Shown: positions 53,384-62,488 of the stretch, piece after piece | Layout: every line of letters starts with the position of its first letter | How positions within the stretch are numbered: position 1 is the stretch's first letter | DNA from: JAWPMV01 sp038527215 | Lineage (GTDB): Bacteria > Bacteroidota > Bacteroidia > J057 | Direction of reading: 5' to 3' | Assembly: GCA_038527215.1 (NCBI GenBank) | Contig: JBCBGC010000023.1 | Coordinates: forward strand, 1-64,000 | Length of the DNA stretch: 64,000 nucleotides | Made by a program: the position numbers and the translations under genes | The notes under the pieces: model-generated | What the model was told of the DNA's origin: nothing | Databases searched by the model: none | The model's input: only the letters and a program-made list of their open reading frames with translations

Positions 53384-54592
53384 CTATTTGAAACGCAGGG
53401 CCTTGAAGGTCTGATTGGCCTGTTTTTCGTATTCCCACTGACCGATTTTTAATTTTTCCCCGGCTTTCATTTCGTGAAGGTGATCAATGTCCCGGTTATG
53501 GAGGTGTATAGAACCTTGGGTAAGACAGGCCAGAGTGAGATAATGGGGGTGCACCCAGGTGTTTTCTACCCATTCTCCGGTGCTGCCCAGTCCCACCTGG
53601 CGGGTCTTTTTTCCTCGAAACAAAATGATGCGTACCGGGTGCTTCAGGTATCCCACAAGGCTGATATCCCGAACGGAAGAATTGCGGTCGGGCAAGAGGA
53701 TGACCTCCCCAAAATCATCCAGACTGCGGGTTGCTTTGAGAATCGCCTCAATGTCATTTTCGGCTGGATCGCCTCCCAGCCCACGGGCCTTGACCTGGGC
53801 CATCATTTCAATCACGGCTTCCAGGGTATCTGGTTCGATGTGATAAATGCCGCCGGTTTTTCCTTTGCGTTTGGCCAGGTGAGGGGTACGGTTGCCATCG
53901 TTGAAGAGGACTACATGTTGAATTCCTTCTCCTTGGACCTGCCGGCGGTGCCAGTTGAGCACTGAAGCGCGGTTTTGGTACATGCTTGCCGTCCAATCCA
54001 TGATGACCAGCTTGTCTTGCCACTCGGGATGTCGATCCAATATCCAGAAAGCGCTGGAGTCTTTGAGTTTGGGGACATTGCCGAGAATGATATCGGCGAT
54101 GGGGGTCATAGCCGGATCGAACTTCAGCACGGAATCCAGGCGGGCATCTGGCTGTTTTTTCCAATGCAACACCAGCCCGTGAAAATAGTCCATGGCTTCC
54201 GGCTCGGTTTCCGGTTCGGTTTGTAAAATATAGCGCCATGTCAGGTCTTTTCTGGCGAAAAGGGCCGGTTTTAGCTGGTACAATTCCCGAAGTCGGGATT
54301 GGAGCAGGAAGGTATAATTGGTGCGCCAGGCCGTGGTGTCTTTGGGGTATTTGGTGAACACCAGGTCTACCTGAAAGATGTCCCCGGCAGAAATAGGGGA
54401 GAGGGCTTCGGGATTCTGAATGTGGTAGCGGGCATAGGCCATTTGTAAGGCTACCTGACCACTTTCCATGCGGGCCATGGTCGTGGAGTGAGGGTATACG
54501 GGAATTTCCAGATAGGCCACCTTTTCCGGGAGGGGAAAATCTGGCTGGGATGCCAGAGACAGGCAAAGGGTGAGCAAAATGGTCCACATCAT
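53384..54592 (-). CDS. Secreted vWA-like protein, unknown function
   Basis: A 402-residue exported protein with a short signal peptide (about 1-15). The C-terminal half looks like a von Willebrand A domain. D199-x-T-x-S in IMDWTASM is a MIDAS motif, VVLFNDGN forms the next strand, GGDPAENDIEAIL supplies a second metal loop, and VILLPDRNSS follows. Such domains bind divalent metal and mediate protein contacts. The N-terminal 190 residues are of no recognised family. It has no T9SS domain. Confidence 0.75.
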   Translation of the reverse strand: MMWTILLTLCLSLASQPDFPLPEKVAYLEIPVYPHSTTMARMESGQVALQMAYARYHIQNPEALSPISAGDIFQVDLVFTKYPKDTTAWRTNYTFLLQSRLRELYQLKPALFARKDLTWRYILQTEPETEPEAMDYFHGLVLHWKKQPDARLDSVLKFDPAMTPIADIILGNVPKLKDSSAFWILDRHPEWQDKLVIMDWTASMYQNRASVLNWHRRQVQGEGIQHVVLFNDGNRTPHLAKRKGKTGGIYHIEPDTLEAVIEMMAQVKARGLGGDPAENDIEAILKATRSLDDFGEVILLPDRNSSVRDISLVGYLKHPVRIILFRGKKTRQVGLGSTGEWVENTWVHPHYLTLACLTQGSIHLHNRDIDHLHEMKAGEKLKIGQWEYEKQANQTFKALRFK

Positions 54593-54712
54593 GAGGCGCG
54601 GAAAGCGTAAAAACGCGTATTCTTTTTAGGTTACAAGCCAGGTTAAAGATGAATCCGTTGAACTCCTGATTCTTTCTTATTAACGCTTTGGCCTTACTAA
54701 AGATACGATAGG

Positions 54713-54740
54713 AAAAAAAAAGGCCGCCCCAGGGCGGCCT
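54713..54740 (-). terminator. Intrinsic terminator of the TPR gene pair
   Basis: An 8-bp GC-rich stem (54721-54728 with 54733-54740), CTGG loop on the minus strand, followed by nine T residues. It lies 22 bases after the stop at 54763. Confidence 0.93.
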
Positions 54741-54762
54741 TTGTCGAATAAAATCTTATTGC

Positions 54763-55971
54763 TTATTCCGGCAGGCTGATGTGATAGAAATTCCAGGCAC
54801 TGTCGGTCTGCTTATTGCCTTCGATCATGTGGATGGTCCCCACAAAATCGTCAATCCGGTCAAACTCCAGGATGAAAAAATGTTCTTCTCCTTTGGCGAT
54901 TTCTTCTACGCGAGGATGGAAAGGCAGTCCTTCCACGCCACGGAGTTCATAGCGAGTCATATCCTGGCCAGTCCGATCGGTCAGGTAAAAGGCACCACTG
55001 GAACCAACGGGGTCCAGGCTCACCCTAAAATCTCGGGTGCGCGTATTATTGATGGCTACAGTTACGTAAGTAGCCGCATTGGTGATTTCGACCTGCTCTA
55101 TGCGTAGGTAGTCCTGGGTGGTCTTTTGCACCTTGGGACGACGGTATACTTTTTTGCCGCCTCTAACTTTGCGCTTGACGAAAGGCTTGGGTTTGAAGAT
55201 TTTGTCGAAAAAGCTCTCAGACGCGCCCCCTTCACTTTCATCCACTTGTCGCATTCTGGCTTCCCGCAGATCTTTTGATTCCTGACGGAATCTTTTGGTA
55301 TCCACGGTCTTGGATTGTACCACCGGACGCTCATAGCGATGATCGCGGTAGGTATTGCCAGCGCCATAGCGGTATTTACCCGTATCCATGTCTCCGCGAT
55401 CTCCATAGCGGGCATCAGAAATCTGCAGCTTAGAACCGGGTTTTCCACTGTAAACAAATTCTCCGTTTTGCTGAGCAATGAGGAGTCCAGGGTCTAGTTC
55501 CTGGGCTTTGTCAAAATCTGCCAGGGCTTCTGCTTTGCGTCCCAGTCGGGAGCGGGCAGCGCCACGGTTATTGTACAGCGCGGCCAGGTTGGCCTGGTGG
55601 GCGACATTGCGACCTGGATCAATGATGGTCAGATTATCCGCGTCGTGGGTGGGCCGGGTTACCGTAGCCGCTCCGATCCGGAAGCGATCAATCGCAATGA
55701 TGTAATCATATTCTGCCCGGGCGTAGTCCCCTACCAGAAAAAAGGCATTTCCACGGAATTGATACACATCCGGGAAACGAGGGTTGAGGCGCAGCACCAT
55801 ATCGAAATTCCGAATGGCGTTGCCATAATCCTTCTGATAATAGGCTTCCAGACCCCGTTCCATATAGTAGCGGGCGTCCTTCAGGTCCACCATGTCATCC
55901 TGAGCCAGGGCGGGAGAAAACAGGAGCAAGCTACTCAAGGCAAAGAGCCATATGTTCAATAGTAACTTCAT
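54763..55971 (-). CDS. Secreted TPR protein with C-terminal beta domain (paralog 2)
   Basis: A 402-residue exported protein with a signal peptide (1-23). TPR repeats span about residues 30-165 (YYQKDYGNAIRNFDMVLRLNP and NNRGAARSRLGRKAEALADF), followed by a charged, Arg/Asp-rich linker (about 175-285). A C-terminal beta domain (about 290-402) ends in WNFYHISL. That domain is shared with the upstream neighbour: VTVAINNT, FYLTDR, RYELRGVEGLP, HMIEG. It forms an operon with that gene (61-base gap) and has its own terminator. Function unknown; scaffolding in the periplasm is a guess. Confidence 0.8.
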   Translation of the reverse strand: MKLLLNIWLFALSSLLLFSPALAQDDMVDLKDARYYMERGLEAYYQKDYGNAIRNFDMVLRLNPRFPDVYQFRGNAFFLVGDYARAEYDYIIAIDRFRIGAATVTRPTHDADNLTIIDPGRNVAHQANLAALYNNRGAARSRLGRKAEALADFDKAQELDPGLLIAQQNGEFVYSGKPGSKLQISDARYGDRGDMDTGKYRYGAGNTYRDHRYERPVVQSKTVDTKRFRQESKDLREARMRQVDESEGGASESFFDKIFKPKPFVKRKVRGGKKVYRRPKVQKTTQDYLRIEQVEITNAATYVTVAINNTRTRDFRVSLDPVGSSGAFYLTDRTGQDMTRYELRGVEGLPFHPRVEEIAKGEEHFFILEFDRIDDFVGTIHMIEGNKQTDSAWNFYHISLPE

Positions 55972-56032
55972 ATCTGTGCGTTTGGTAATTAGCAGTAATG
56001 AATAGAAAATAAATGAACAGGAAGTAACAGGT

Positions 56033-57205
56033 TTATCGGGTGCCCGTCAGGGCTTTAAGTTCAATGTCATAAAAATCCCAGCTGCCTTCTCTTTCTCCGG
56101 AACCTTCGAGGAGGTGGAAAAAATGCAAGTCATCAGGCAGGCGCTCAAATTCCGCGTGGAAGGTCAATCCCTTACCGGGTTTAAGGGTAAAAGGCTTATC
56201 AGGCCAGCCACTCAGGCGTTTGATATCGCGTAATTCATACCGCTCCTTGAACTCACGATCCGTGAGATACCAGGCATTGGCGCCTCCGATGTCATCCAAC
56301 TGGATGGGGAAAGACTGGCGGCTGGTGCTCACGATATGGAAAGTGATCAGCGTAGAGCGTTCCGTAATCTTGATATTCTTGATGGTAAGATACTGATCCG
56401 TCTGCCAGCCTACTTTAGGCTTGTAGCTCTGCTCTCCGCTTACTTCGCGGGGCAGTCTTCCGCCTACTTCAGAGCGGGTGGTAGTGGGATTTTTCGTGGT
56501 CCCGTAGGGATCATTGTTCCCATAAGGATTGGTCCCGTAAGGGTCCTTCTGCGGATCAGAACCGTAAGGATCGTAGGGATTGTTGTAGGGGTTGTTATAG
56601 GGTGTGCTCTGATCTCCTGTGCCGTAAGGATCTCCTCCACCCGTTCCATAAGGATCATAAGGCTGGTCATAAGACCCTCCGTAAGGCTGATTGGGCTGAC
56701 CGTAGTTATAGTAATTGGAATTGTTGGCTACCCAATCCGAATAGGGATCAGGAAACTCTCCTCCATTTTGGTCTGCCTTCAATTTGGCTTTTTGGTAGTA
56801 TTCCTCTGCCTTCTGGTTATCCGGTTCAATTTCCAGGGTTTTCAAAAAGAAATTGGCGGCGGCTGGATAGTTTCGGTTTTGGGCGGCGGCTACTCCCATA
56901 TTGAACCATAAGGTTCCGTCTTCCGGGTGCAGGTCCACTGCCTGGTAATAGTTTTCGATGGCTGCCTCATAATTTTTTAAGGCATATTGCGCATCACCTC
57001 TTAGCTCGAATGCTTTGTCATGGCGGTTATCCATGGAAATTACTTCATCCAGGGTCGTAATCGCCTGGCTGTAGTTCCCTCCCTGGTATTCCTTAAGGCC
57101 TTTGACAAAAAGACGTTCTGCCTTGAAACGCTCAATGATAGGACGTTGGGCAAAAGTGAAGAATGGAACGAGCAAAAATAAGCAGGTAAGCAGTTTTTTC
57201 CTCAT
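56033..57205 (-). CDS. Secreted TPR protein with DPYG-repeat linker (paralog 1)
   Basis: About 390 residues with a signal peptide (MRKKLLTCLFLLVPFFTFA-Q). The Met at 57205 is preferred, as one eight codons upstream adds a polar extension. Three TPR units follow (about 20-150). The linker at about 160-250 is made of Asn/Tyr/Pro/Gly with repeated DPYG, NPYG and NPYD units. The C-terminal beta domain (about 270-390) has ITFHIVSTSRQ, WYLTDREF, YELRDI, FHLLEGSG and WDFYDIEL, parallel to the neighbour's. It is probably the first gene of the operon. The tyrosine-rich linker is the most striking part. Confidence 0.8.
   Translation of the reverse strand: MRKKLLTCLFLLVPFFTFAQRPIIERFKAERLFVKGLKEYQGGNYSQAITTLDEVISMDNRHDKAFELRGDAQYALKNYEAAIENYYQAVDLHPEDGTLWFNMGVAAAQNRNYPAAANFFLKTLEIEPDNQKAEEYYQKAKLKADQNGGEFPDPYSDWVANNSNYYNYGQPNQPYGGSYDQPYDPYGTGGGDPYGTGDQSTPYNNPYNNPYDPYGSDPQKDPYGTNPYGNNDPYGTTKNPTTTRSEVGGRLPREVSGEQSYKPKVGWQTDQYLTIKNIKITERSTLITFHIVSTSRQSFPIQLDDIGGANAWYLTDREFKERYELRDIKRLSGWPDKPFTLKPGKGLTFHAEFERLPDDLHFFHLLEGSGEREGSWDFYDIELKALTGTR
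56495..56750 (-). repeat. In-frame DPYG-coding repeats
   Basis: Degenerate repeats of about 12-15 bases (for example GATCCTTACGG, GACCCTTACGG) encode the DPYG/NPYG units of the linker. Codon variation among copies suggests an old expansion under protein-level selection. Confidence 0.65.
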
Positions 57206-57541
57206 TATGTTGGAGTTAGTCGTGGACAAGTGTGCTGCAAATGGTATTTCAAGAAATGCTTTATTTGAAACCGGTTGAACTCTTCATTAAGAGACACTTA
57301 CGTCATAATTTCAAAACGAAGGTAGGAAACAATTATTGATTACACAAAGCAAATTTTCGTTTTTCGGCACCTTCCCGCATTTCGTTATTCTAAGCTGGGT
57401 AATATTTGATAAATGATTGGTCAGGCCTAACCAAAAGCCTTTCAGGCCCTTAAGTAGGACAGCGGTCATCCGGCAAAACCGGCCATAACGCAAATGGTCA
57501 AGGAACCAGCGATGGGAAAAAGCAGTGGGAAAAGACCCTTC
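57206..57541. other. Intergenic region upstream of the TPR gene pair
   Basis: About 335 AT-rich bases between the TPR operon start and the stop of the GH113-like gene. It should contain the TPR operon promoter; TACCATTTG at about 57238-57246 is one base longer than the -7 consensus. Short reading frames inside it lack coding character. Confidence 0.5.
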
Positions 57542-59842
57542 TTAGTCTTTAGATGATTTACGGGCCAATTTTGCATAAGTTTCACCCAAAATTTTTTCTG
57601 CTTCCTTGCCAGCTGGAGTAAAACTTTGCAGATTTTCTGAACTGTAGGCCAGATAGGTGGGCCATTTCCACCAAACTGTCCCGACAAACCAGTCTCCTTC
57701 AGCCGCCAGGGCTTCGGATACAATTTTGTAGCAGAGAGCCTGATCTGGTCCGGAATAACTTTGGCGGTCTGGGGCTTCGGCATGGGGTTGGACCCAGGGT
57801 TGCGGGATGGAGCGAAAGCCGATTTCGGTGAAGGCGATGGGTTTCCCAAATTTCTGCCCCAGGTCCCGGATTTTATCCAGCGTTTGGGCAAAACCTTTGC
57901 GCAGTTCAGCTTCCCCGGCCCGAGCGGATTTGCTCAAGGGGTAATAACAATTTACCCCAATGACATCCAGGGCGTCTGCAAAGGCCAGTTTTTCGATTTC
58001 CTCCCCCCAGTTAGCGGCATAGGTGATGGGGCCGCTATAAAGCTGACGGAGTTGGCCGATGAGGTTTCTCCAGGCTTCCGGTTGTTTGACGGTGGCTTTG
58101 AGAAATTCTACTCCGGCACAGAGCATGTCCATCTGATAGATTTCAGCTACCATGGCGTAGTGGGCGATCCAATGTCCGTAGTATTTGAAAAAAGCATCCC
58201 AGTCTTCCTGGTTTTTCATTTCTACTGCCCCAGGCCAGGTTCCGGGAATCCAGATTTGAGGCTTCAACAAGGTATGCATGCCTCTTTCGTTCGCGTGATA
58301 AAAGGAGTATGCCAGACTCATGTCATTTTCTCCACCGGTTCCCAATCCTTGAAAGCGGTAAGGGGTGGGCTTTTGGGGCTCACGGGTGCCGGAATAAGGC
58401 ACCAGAGCAATCCAGTTCACGTCCATGGCTTGCAGCCGATCCAGGGATTTTGCCGCCTGGGAGGAACCATAGCCATTATAGCCCTGATAGCCTTCGTGGG
58501 CCAGGGTCATGCCCCGGAAATAAGGGATGTCGCCGGTGTAGAGCGGTTTAGCCTGGGCAATTTGGTCATAGTGAAGCAGCTCCTTTGTATACCTGAACAT
58601 GTTGACAGCATAGGCTTCTGTCATTTCTCCCTGATAGGTAGCCATGAAACCAGCGGTGTCAGCTTTCAGCAAAAGCGAGACAAAGCAAGCCGCGCTGGCT
58701 TTTCGGATCATAGGAGAGCTTTGCTCATAAACGTTTTTATCGGTTAAATCGTCCAAAGAGAGCAACTGCCCGGCTTTTCCCAGGCGGGCGGCCCAGGCGG
58801 CTGCGCCCAGTCGTTGCCATTGGGGCGTGAGCAAACTAGCGAGCCCTTCCAGCAACATGTGTCGCTTGGAAGTACCCACGCGGCCCAGGATAAGGGACTT
58901 GGCCAGATCCTCATGGCCTATGTTTTTGAAGAGGGGATGGACCAGCACATGTAATTCTTTGGTATCCTCATTCCACCAGGTCTGGCTCATGCTGCCCGCC
59001 CTGAGGCCCATGGTTTCTACCTCACGGTATAGGTGTATCACCAGTGAGTCCGCAGCTTGGGTTCCGGGGAAGAGCCGATCCAGTTGTCCGTTGATGGCTT
59101 CCATTTGATCCAGGAGAGCAGCCTGCACTTTGCTGGTCCATACCTGCTCATGATCGTAGATACGGAAAGCTCCCGCTTCATGCACCGGTTCCAACTCCAG
59201 CGGAAAAAACCAACTGAGGTCTTCCTGTGGCTTCCCATCATAATCCAACTGTCCCATCCAGACCCTTTTTTTCTCGCATATCACCTCATAGCCCCATCTC
59301 CCAATCGGCAATCCACCCCGACCTCTCCCCAAGGCACTTTCTAAGTGGGACAAAATCTGCACATCGTCCTGCCCCGATACCACCATCAGCGGTAAGGCTG
59401 GCGTTAAGGGGTGGGGCAAATAAGCCAATTGACAAATGGCGTCAGCCTGCGCAAATCTTTTGTCGAAGAGCTGGAAATGGCCTTCATGAAAGCTAATGGG
59501 AAGCTGGTCCTGCCATTGGGCAATCCAGGTATTGGATTGGGGGGTGCCGACCAGAATCACGGGATATTTTCGCAAGCTGTCCGGATCGGCTGATGCGTCG
59601 GCGACAGGCACTAATACCCTTCTCCTGGATTGAGTTGGCAAGGCTTCCGCCCACTGTGTATAGGCGGCCCGAGAGGCCTCATCCTGGCTGCCGTATACCA
59701 GGTAAATTTTCTCTGCGCCCCAAAGGCTTCGGCGGCGACTAGGGGTCAGGGTTTCAGAAGAGCTGGTGGTAGGTTCCTGTCCGCAGCTGTCTCCCATGGA
59801 AAACAAAGCGGCAAGAATCAGGAAAATAGAAAGGCGGCGCAT
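57542..59842 (-). CDS. GH113-like glycoside hydrolase lipoprotein
   Basis: A 766-residue exported protein. The N-terminus ends in GDSC at about residue 20, a plausible lipobox, so it may be outer-membrane anchored. The N-terminal 410 residues are of unknown family, with a helical gluzincin-like look but no HExxH. The C-terminal 350 residues form a TIM barrel resembling GH113 mannanases: MTLAHEGYQGYNGYGS, general-acid candidate E579 in CAGVEF, VIGVNCYYPL, and nucleophile candidate E673 in FTEIGFRS, followed by FVGTVWWKWP. It probably cleaves beta-mannosidic or related glycans. A near-consensus -7 box (TACCTTTA) lies about 17 bases upstream. Confidence 0.82.
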   Translation of the reverse strand: MRRLSIFLILAALFSMGDSCGQEPTTSSSETLTPSRRRSLWGAEKIYLVYGSQDEASRAAYTQWAEALPTQSRRRVLVPVADASADPDSLRKYPVILVGTPQSNTWIAQWQDQLPISFHEGHFQLFDKRFAQADAICQLAYLPHPLTPALPLMVVSGQDDVQILSHLESALGRGRGGLPIGRWGYEVICEKKRVWMGQLDYDGKPQEDLSWFFPLELEPVHEAGAFRIYDHEQVWTSKVQAALLDQMEAINGQLDRLFPGTQAADSLVIHLYREVETMGLRAGSMSQTWWNEDTKELHVLVHPLFKNIGHEDLAKSLILGRVGTSKRHMLLEGLASLLTPQWQRLGAAAWAARLGKAGQLLSLDDLTDKNVYEQSSPMIRKASAACFVSLLLKADTAGFMATYQGEMTEAYAVNMFRYTKELLHYDQIAQAKPLYTGDIPYFRGMTLAHEGYQGYNGYGSSQAAKSLDRLQAMDVNWIALVPYSGTREPQKPTPYRFQGLGTGGENDMSLAYSFYHANERGMHTLLKPQIWIPGTWPGAVEMKNQEDWDAFFKYYGHWIAHYAMVAEIYQMDMLCAGVEFLKATVKQPEAWRNLIGQLRQLYSGPITYAANWGEEIEKLAFADALDVIGVNCYYPLSKSARAGEAELRKGFAQTLDKIRDLGQKFGKPIAFTEIGFRSIPQPWVQPHAEAPDRQSYSGPDQALCYKIVSEALAAEGDWFVGTVWWKWPTYLAYSSENLQSFTPAGKEAEKILGETYAKLARKSSKD

Positions 59843-59918
59843 CGGGCAATGTTTCGATAAAGGTAAGCCTTCTGGAGGAATCTTTTACTGCCTGAACTGC
59901 GGGATTCGGTGATTTTGC

Positions 59919-61160
59919 TTACTGAACCCATATTTTTTTTACCCAACTCTTTCCTTCCTGCTCGATTTGGAGACTATACCATCCGCTGGGGAGCTTCCCT
60001 AATGCCCAGCGATAGCTGGTAGTCATGAACAGTAGTTGTTGTCGGATCACGCGGCCATTGATGTCTATGAGGTGTAACGTCCCACTAAAGGCTTGCTCAA
60101 ATTCCATTTGGAGATAATCCCGCGTAGGGTTGGGGTAGAGAGCAAAGCGCGCGGATAGCGCCTCTTCCAATGGGGTCGCGGGATTCAGACAACTGCCTGT
60201 AGGCGCATTTTGTCCAAACATGTGTACTTCCCAGAATAAAGGCAACACCCGGGCTGAAGCCCCGGCAAAGGATTGGAGATTGGCCGCGTTATCTCTTACC
60301 CCGGTATAGTTACATTCGATTTGCACCCCGTCGATGGTTCCTCCCTGGCTGGAGCCGTAGCGCTCCGTATTATAGCCACCGCTAAAATAAGCCTCCCCAC
60401 TCAGCGGGAAAGGTTGGTTGGAACTGGGTACAGAGGGGAAATTTTCATTTTCGAAAAGCGTTCCCAGGCTCTGGTTCCCCCGCAGAAGCTCGGCATGGGT
60501 GAGTTGACCGAGGTTATTCCCAACCAGATGCCGAATGCTGGAAGAAGATACCAGGCTACTTTCATTAAGCCCTTCAGGATTTTGGCGGAGCTTGGAGGAG
60601 GTAAGGCGGTAGCCAAGCTCTAGCCGTTGAATGCTATGTCCGTGTCCATGCAGATCAATGTAGAGCCCTTTGCCATATTGTTTGACCAGGCTATCCCGCG
60701 CGTGTGCCACAAAGTCATGAAACTCCTGCCAGGCCAGTTGGGCTTCAGGGTTCCCATTGGCGGCTTCGCCCAGGGCCCGGTTTGCGTCCAGCTTGACCCG
60801 ATGCAGGTGGTTGATGATGACATGCGGATGGCAGCCAGTCTGAGCCAGGAGGGAATCATAAAAGAGCTCGGCCAGGATATCGGTTTCCAGGTCTCTTGAC
60901 GTGACACATCCACTGCAATTCCGGTCTGGGATGCTGGCGGGTTTGAGTTGGCCTCCGTGCGGGGCGGTAATGATGATCGGCAGATTACCGGCTCTGTATT
61001 CAATATACTGGCTGGTTCCGTAATAGCTTTGGCCCGGAACAAAGCTTTGTCCCAAAAGCTGAGAACTACCAAGCAGGAAACAGAGCCAGCTCAACTTTCT
61101 GAGCGGATGGGCAAGCGGGATGCCGGTAAAAAAGGCGGGCATACGAAGAGCGTTAAGCAT
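59919..61160 (-). CDS. T9SS-secreted N-formylglutamate-amidohydrolase-like protein
   Basis: A 413-residue exported protein with a signal peptide (about 1-37, with a long n-region). The catalytic-domain landmarks are IITAPHGG, TSRDLETDILAEL, HRVKLDANRA and YIDLHGHGHS, with GVQIECN near its end. These are the metal-binding and catalytic blocks of the N-formylglutamate amidohydrolase fold, whose members hydrolyse amide bonds with zinc. A T9SS type-A sorting domain begins at FALYPNPTRDY (about 338), so it acts outside the cell on an unknown amide. Its start overlaps the glycosyltransferase stop by 8 bases. Confidence 0.85.
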   Translation of the reverse strand: MLNALRMPAFFTGIPLAHPLRKLSWLCFLLGSSQLLGQSFVPGQSYYGTSQYIEYRAGNLPIIITAPHGGQLKPASIPDRNCSGCVTSRDLETDILAELFYDSLLAQTGCHPHVIINHLHRVKLDANRALGEAANGNPEAQLAWQEFHDFVAHARDSLVKQYGKGLYIDLHGHGHSIQRLELGYRLTSSKLRQNPEGLNESSLVSSSSIRHLVGNNLGQLTHAELLRGNQSLGTLFENENFPSVPSSNQPFPLSGEAYFSGGYNTERYGSSQGGTIDGVQIECNYTGVRDNAANLQSFAGASARVLPLFWEVHMFGQNAPTGSCLNPATPLEEALSARFALYPNPTRDYLQMEFEQAFSGTLHLIDINGRVIRQQLLFMTTSYRWALGKLPSGWYSLQIEQEGKSWVKKIWVQ

Positions 61161-62313
61161 GAGCGGGGGAAGTTAGGTGGTCTTTCATTACCCCACTTAT
61201 CTGATCGAAAATATGCGTCCAGGTAAATTCCCGGGCCACTTTCTCATGCAGGCGATTGCCATAAGCAGCCACCAGTTCTGGTTGCTCGATGAGCTTGAGC
61301 AGGCTATCGGCTAAGGCCTGAGGATTGTTTTTTTCGAAAAAAAACAGCTCCTCATCCGAAAACCAATAAGCGAGGTTATGCAGGGGTGGACAGAGGGTGA
61401 GCAGGCGAGCTGCGCCATACTCGAATAATTTCATAAAGGAAGGATACTCGTGTCCGCCCGGAATCAGGCCGATGTCCATCTTTTGCAATAGGCTGGAAAG
61501 CGCCTCACGAGAGAGATAACCATGATTGAAGACTGGGACAAAGGCTTGCAAGCTTTCTTCCAGGGCCGAGAACCCACTCCCGATTAAATGGATTTCCAGC
61601 GGAACTCCAGCGGGAAGCAGGGCCATGGCTTGCTCCAAGAGGTCGGTGCGGTGAAAAGCCATCAGCTTGCCAACGAAGCATATTTTCAGGGGGAGGTGTG
61701 GGGACTGCTTAGGCGTGGGAAATTGTTGGAGAAAACTTTCTTCGATCCCGTTCTCTATGTTCTGCCAGTTGGTACTGCTAAGCTGCATACGATCTCCCCA
61801 GGTGCCGACGAAAAACACATGATCTGAGGCCCGATAGGCTTTTCGTTCCAGCTTTTCCATGCGGCGATTGAACACCGATTGGTAATAGGCCTTGACAGCC
61901 AAATACTGTAGGCCATTCGCTTCGTAGAAATGCGGAATGCCCAATTCCCTGGCCGCCCGAATCCCGGAAAAGTTTAGGTAAGCCGCTCTTTCATAAATAA
62001 AATCCGGTTTCATGGCCCGGATGCGTTCCAGATCTACTGCGTATTGCCGCTGGTTTTTGTACCACCGATACAAGTCTTTCATCCCTCCATATAAGGGATG
62101 GGATTTGTAGGCAGGGGGGGTAGGAGGAGGGCCAGCCGGGGTGCTTTGCGCTGGAGGTGCCTCTGGGACCTCGCACAAGGGGAATAACGTGACCTCAAAA
62201 TGCCGGTTGAGGTGATCTACACCGACCTGAATATGCCGAAAGGCGCCACTTTTCTGACTGAGGCAAGCGGGTTCAGAAACAAGGTATAGGCCTTTCAGGG
62301 GTTGTTCGGTCAT
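61153..62313 (-). CDS. Glycosyltransferase family 4-like protein
   Basis: A 386-residue cytosolic glycosyltransferase of GT-B fold. The C-terminal Rossmann domain has NIENGIEESFL, LKICFVGKL, IHLIGSG, a LLQKMDIGLIPG strand and an SFMKLFEYGAAR motif with the conserved Glu residues that bind the nucleotide sugar. The N-terminal domain contains a Pro-rich patch (about 65-85). The ATG at 62313 was chosen because a -7 box lies at 62337-62344, inside the longer frame that starts at 62364. It is cotranscribed with the amidohydrolase-like gene. Confidence 0.88.
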   Translation of the reverse strand: MTEQPLKGLYLVSEPACLSQKSGAFRHIQVGVDHLNRHFEVTLFPLCEVPEAPPAQSTPAGPPPTPPAYKSHPLYGGMKDLYRWYKNQRQYAVDLERIRAMKPDFIYERAAYLNFSGIRAARELGIPHFYEANGLQYLAVKAYYQSVFNRRMEKLERKAYRASDHVFFVGTWGDRMQLSSTNWQNIENGIEESFLQQFPTPKQSPHLPLKICFVGKLMAFHRTDLLEQAMALLPAGVPLEIHLIGSGFSALEESLQAFVPVFNHGYLSREALSSLLQKMDIGLIPGGHEYPSFMKLFEYGAARLLTLCPPLHNLAYWFSDEELFFFEKNNPQALADSLLKLIEQPELVAAYGNRLHEKVAREFTWTHIFDQISGVMKDHLTSPAHA

Positions 62314-62336
62314 GGATTGGGTCCGTTGGATATAGA

Positions 62337-62344
62337 CAAAGGTA
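62337..62344 (-). promoter_or_regulatory. Bacteroidota -7 box (TACCTTTG) of the glycosyltransferase operon
   Basis: An exact TAnnTTTG, predicting transcription from near 62333 and a 20-base leader. It decides the start codon of the glycosyltransferase, because the alternative ATG would lie upstream of the transcript. Confidence 0.55.
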
Positions 62345-62488
62345 ACAAATCCTCCATGGGGCATCCAGCCCCCAAAGCAGGCTTTTTTCTTCTTTTGGGG
62401 GAGTTTTTATACCTTGAAAAGAAGTTTGGGCTAAAGGACTGCCAGACCTGTCCTACTGGCATCCAGGCCGTTGTTCATCAGATTATTC

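Noticed and set aside
57311..57493. 60-codon minus-strand reading frame upstream of the TPR operon
   Set aside because: Basic, low-complexity composition and AT-rich non-coding character; no start context.
57761..58747. Plus-strand reading frame of 328 codons opposite the GH113-like gene
   Set aside because: Antisense shadow of a protein with recognisable TIM-barrel motifs.
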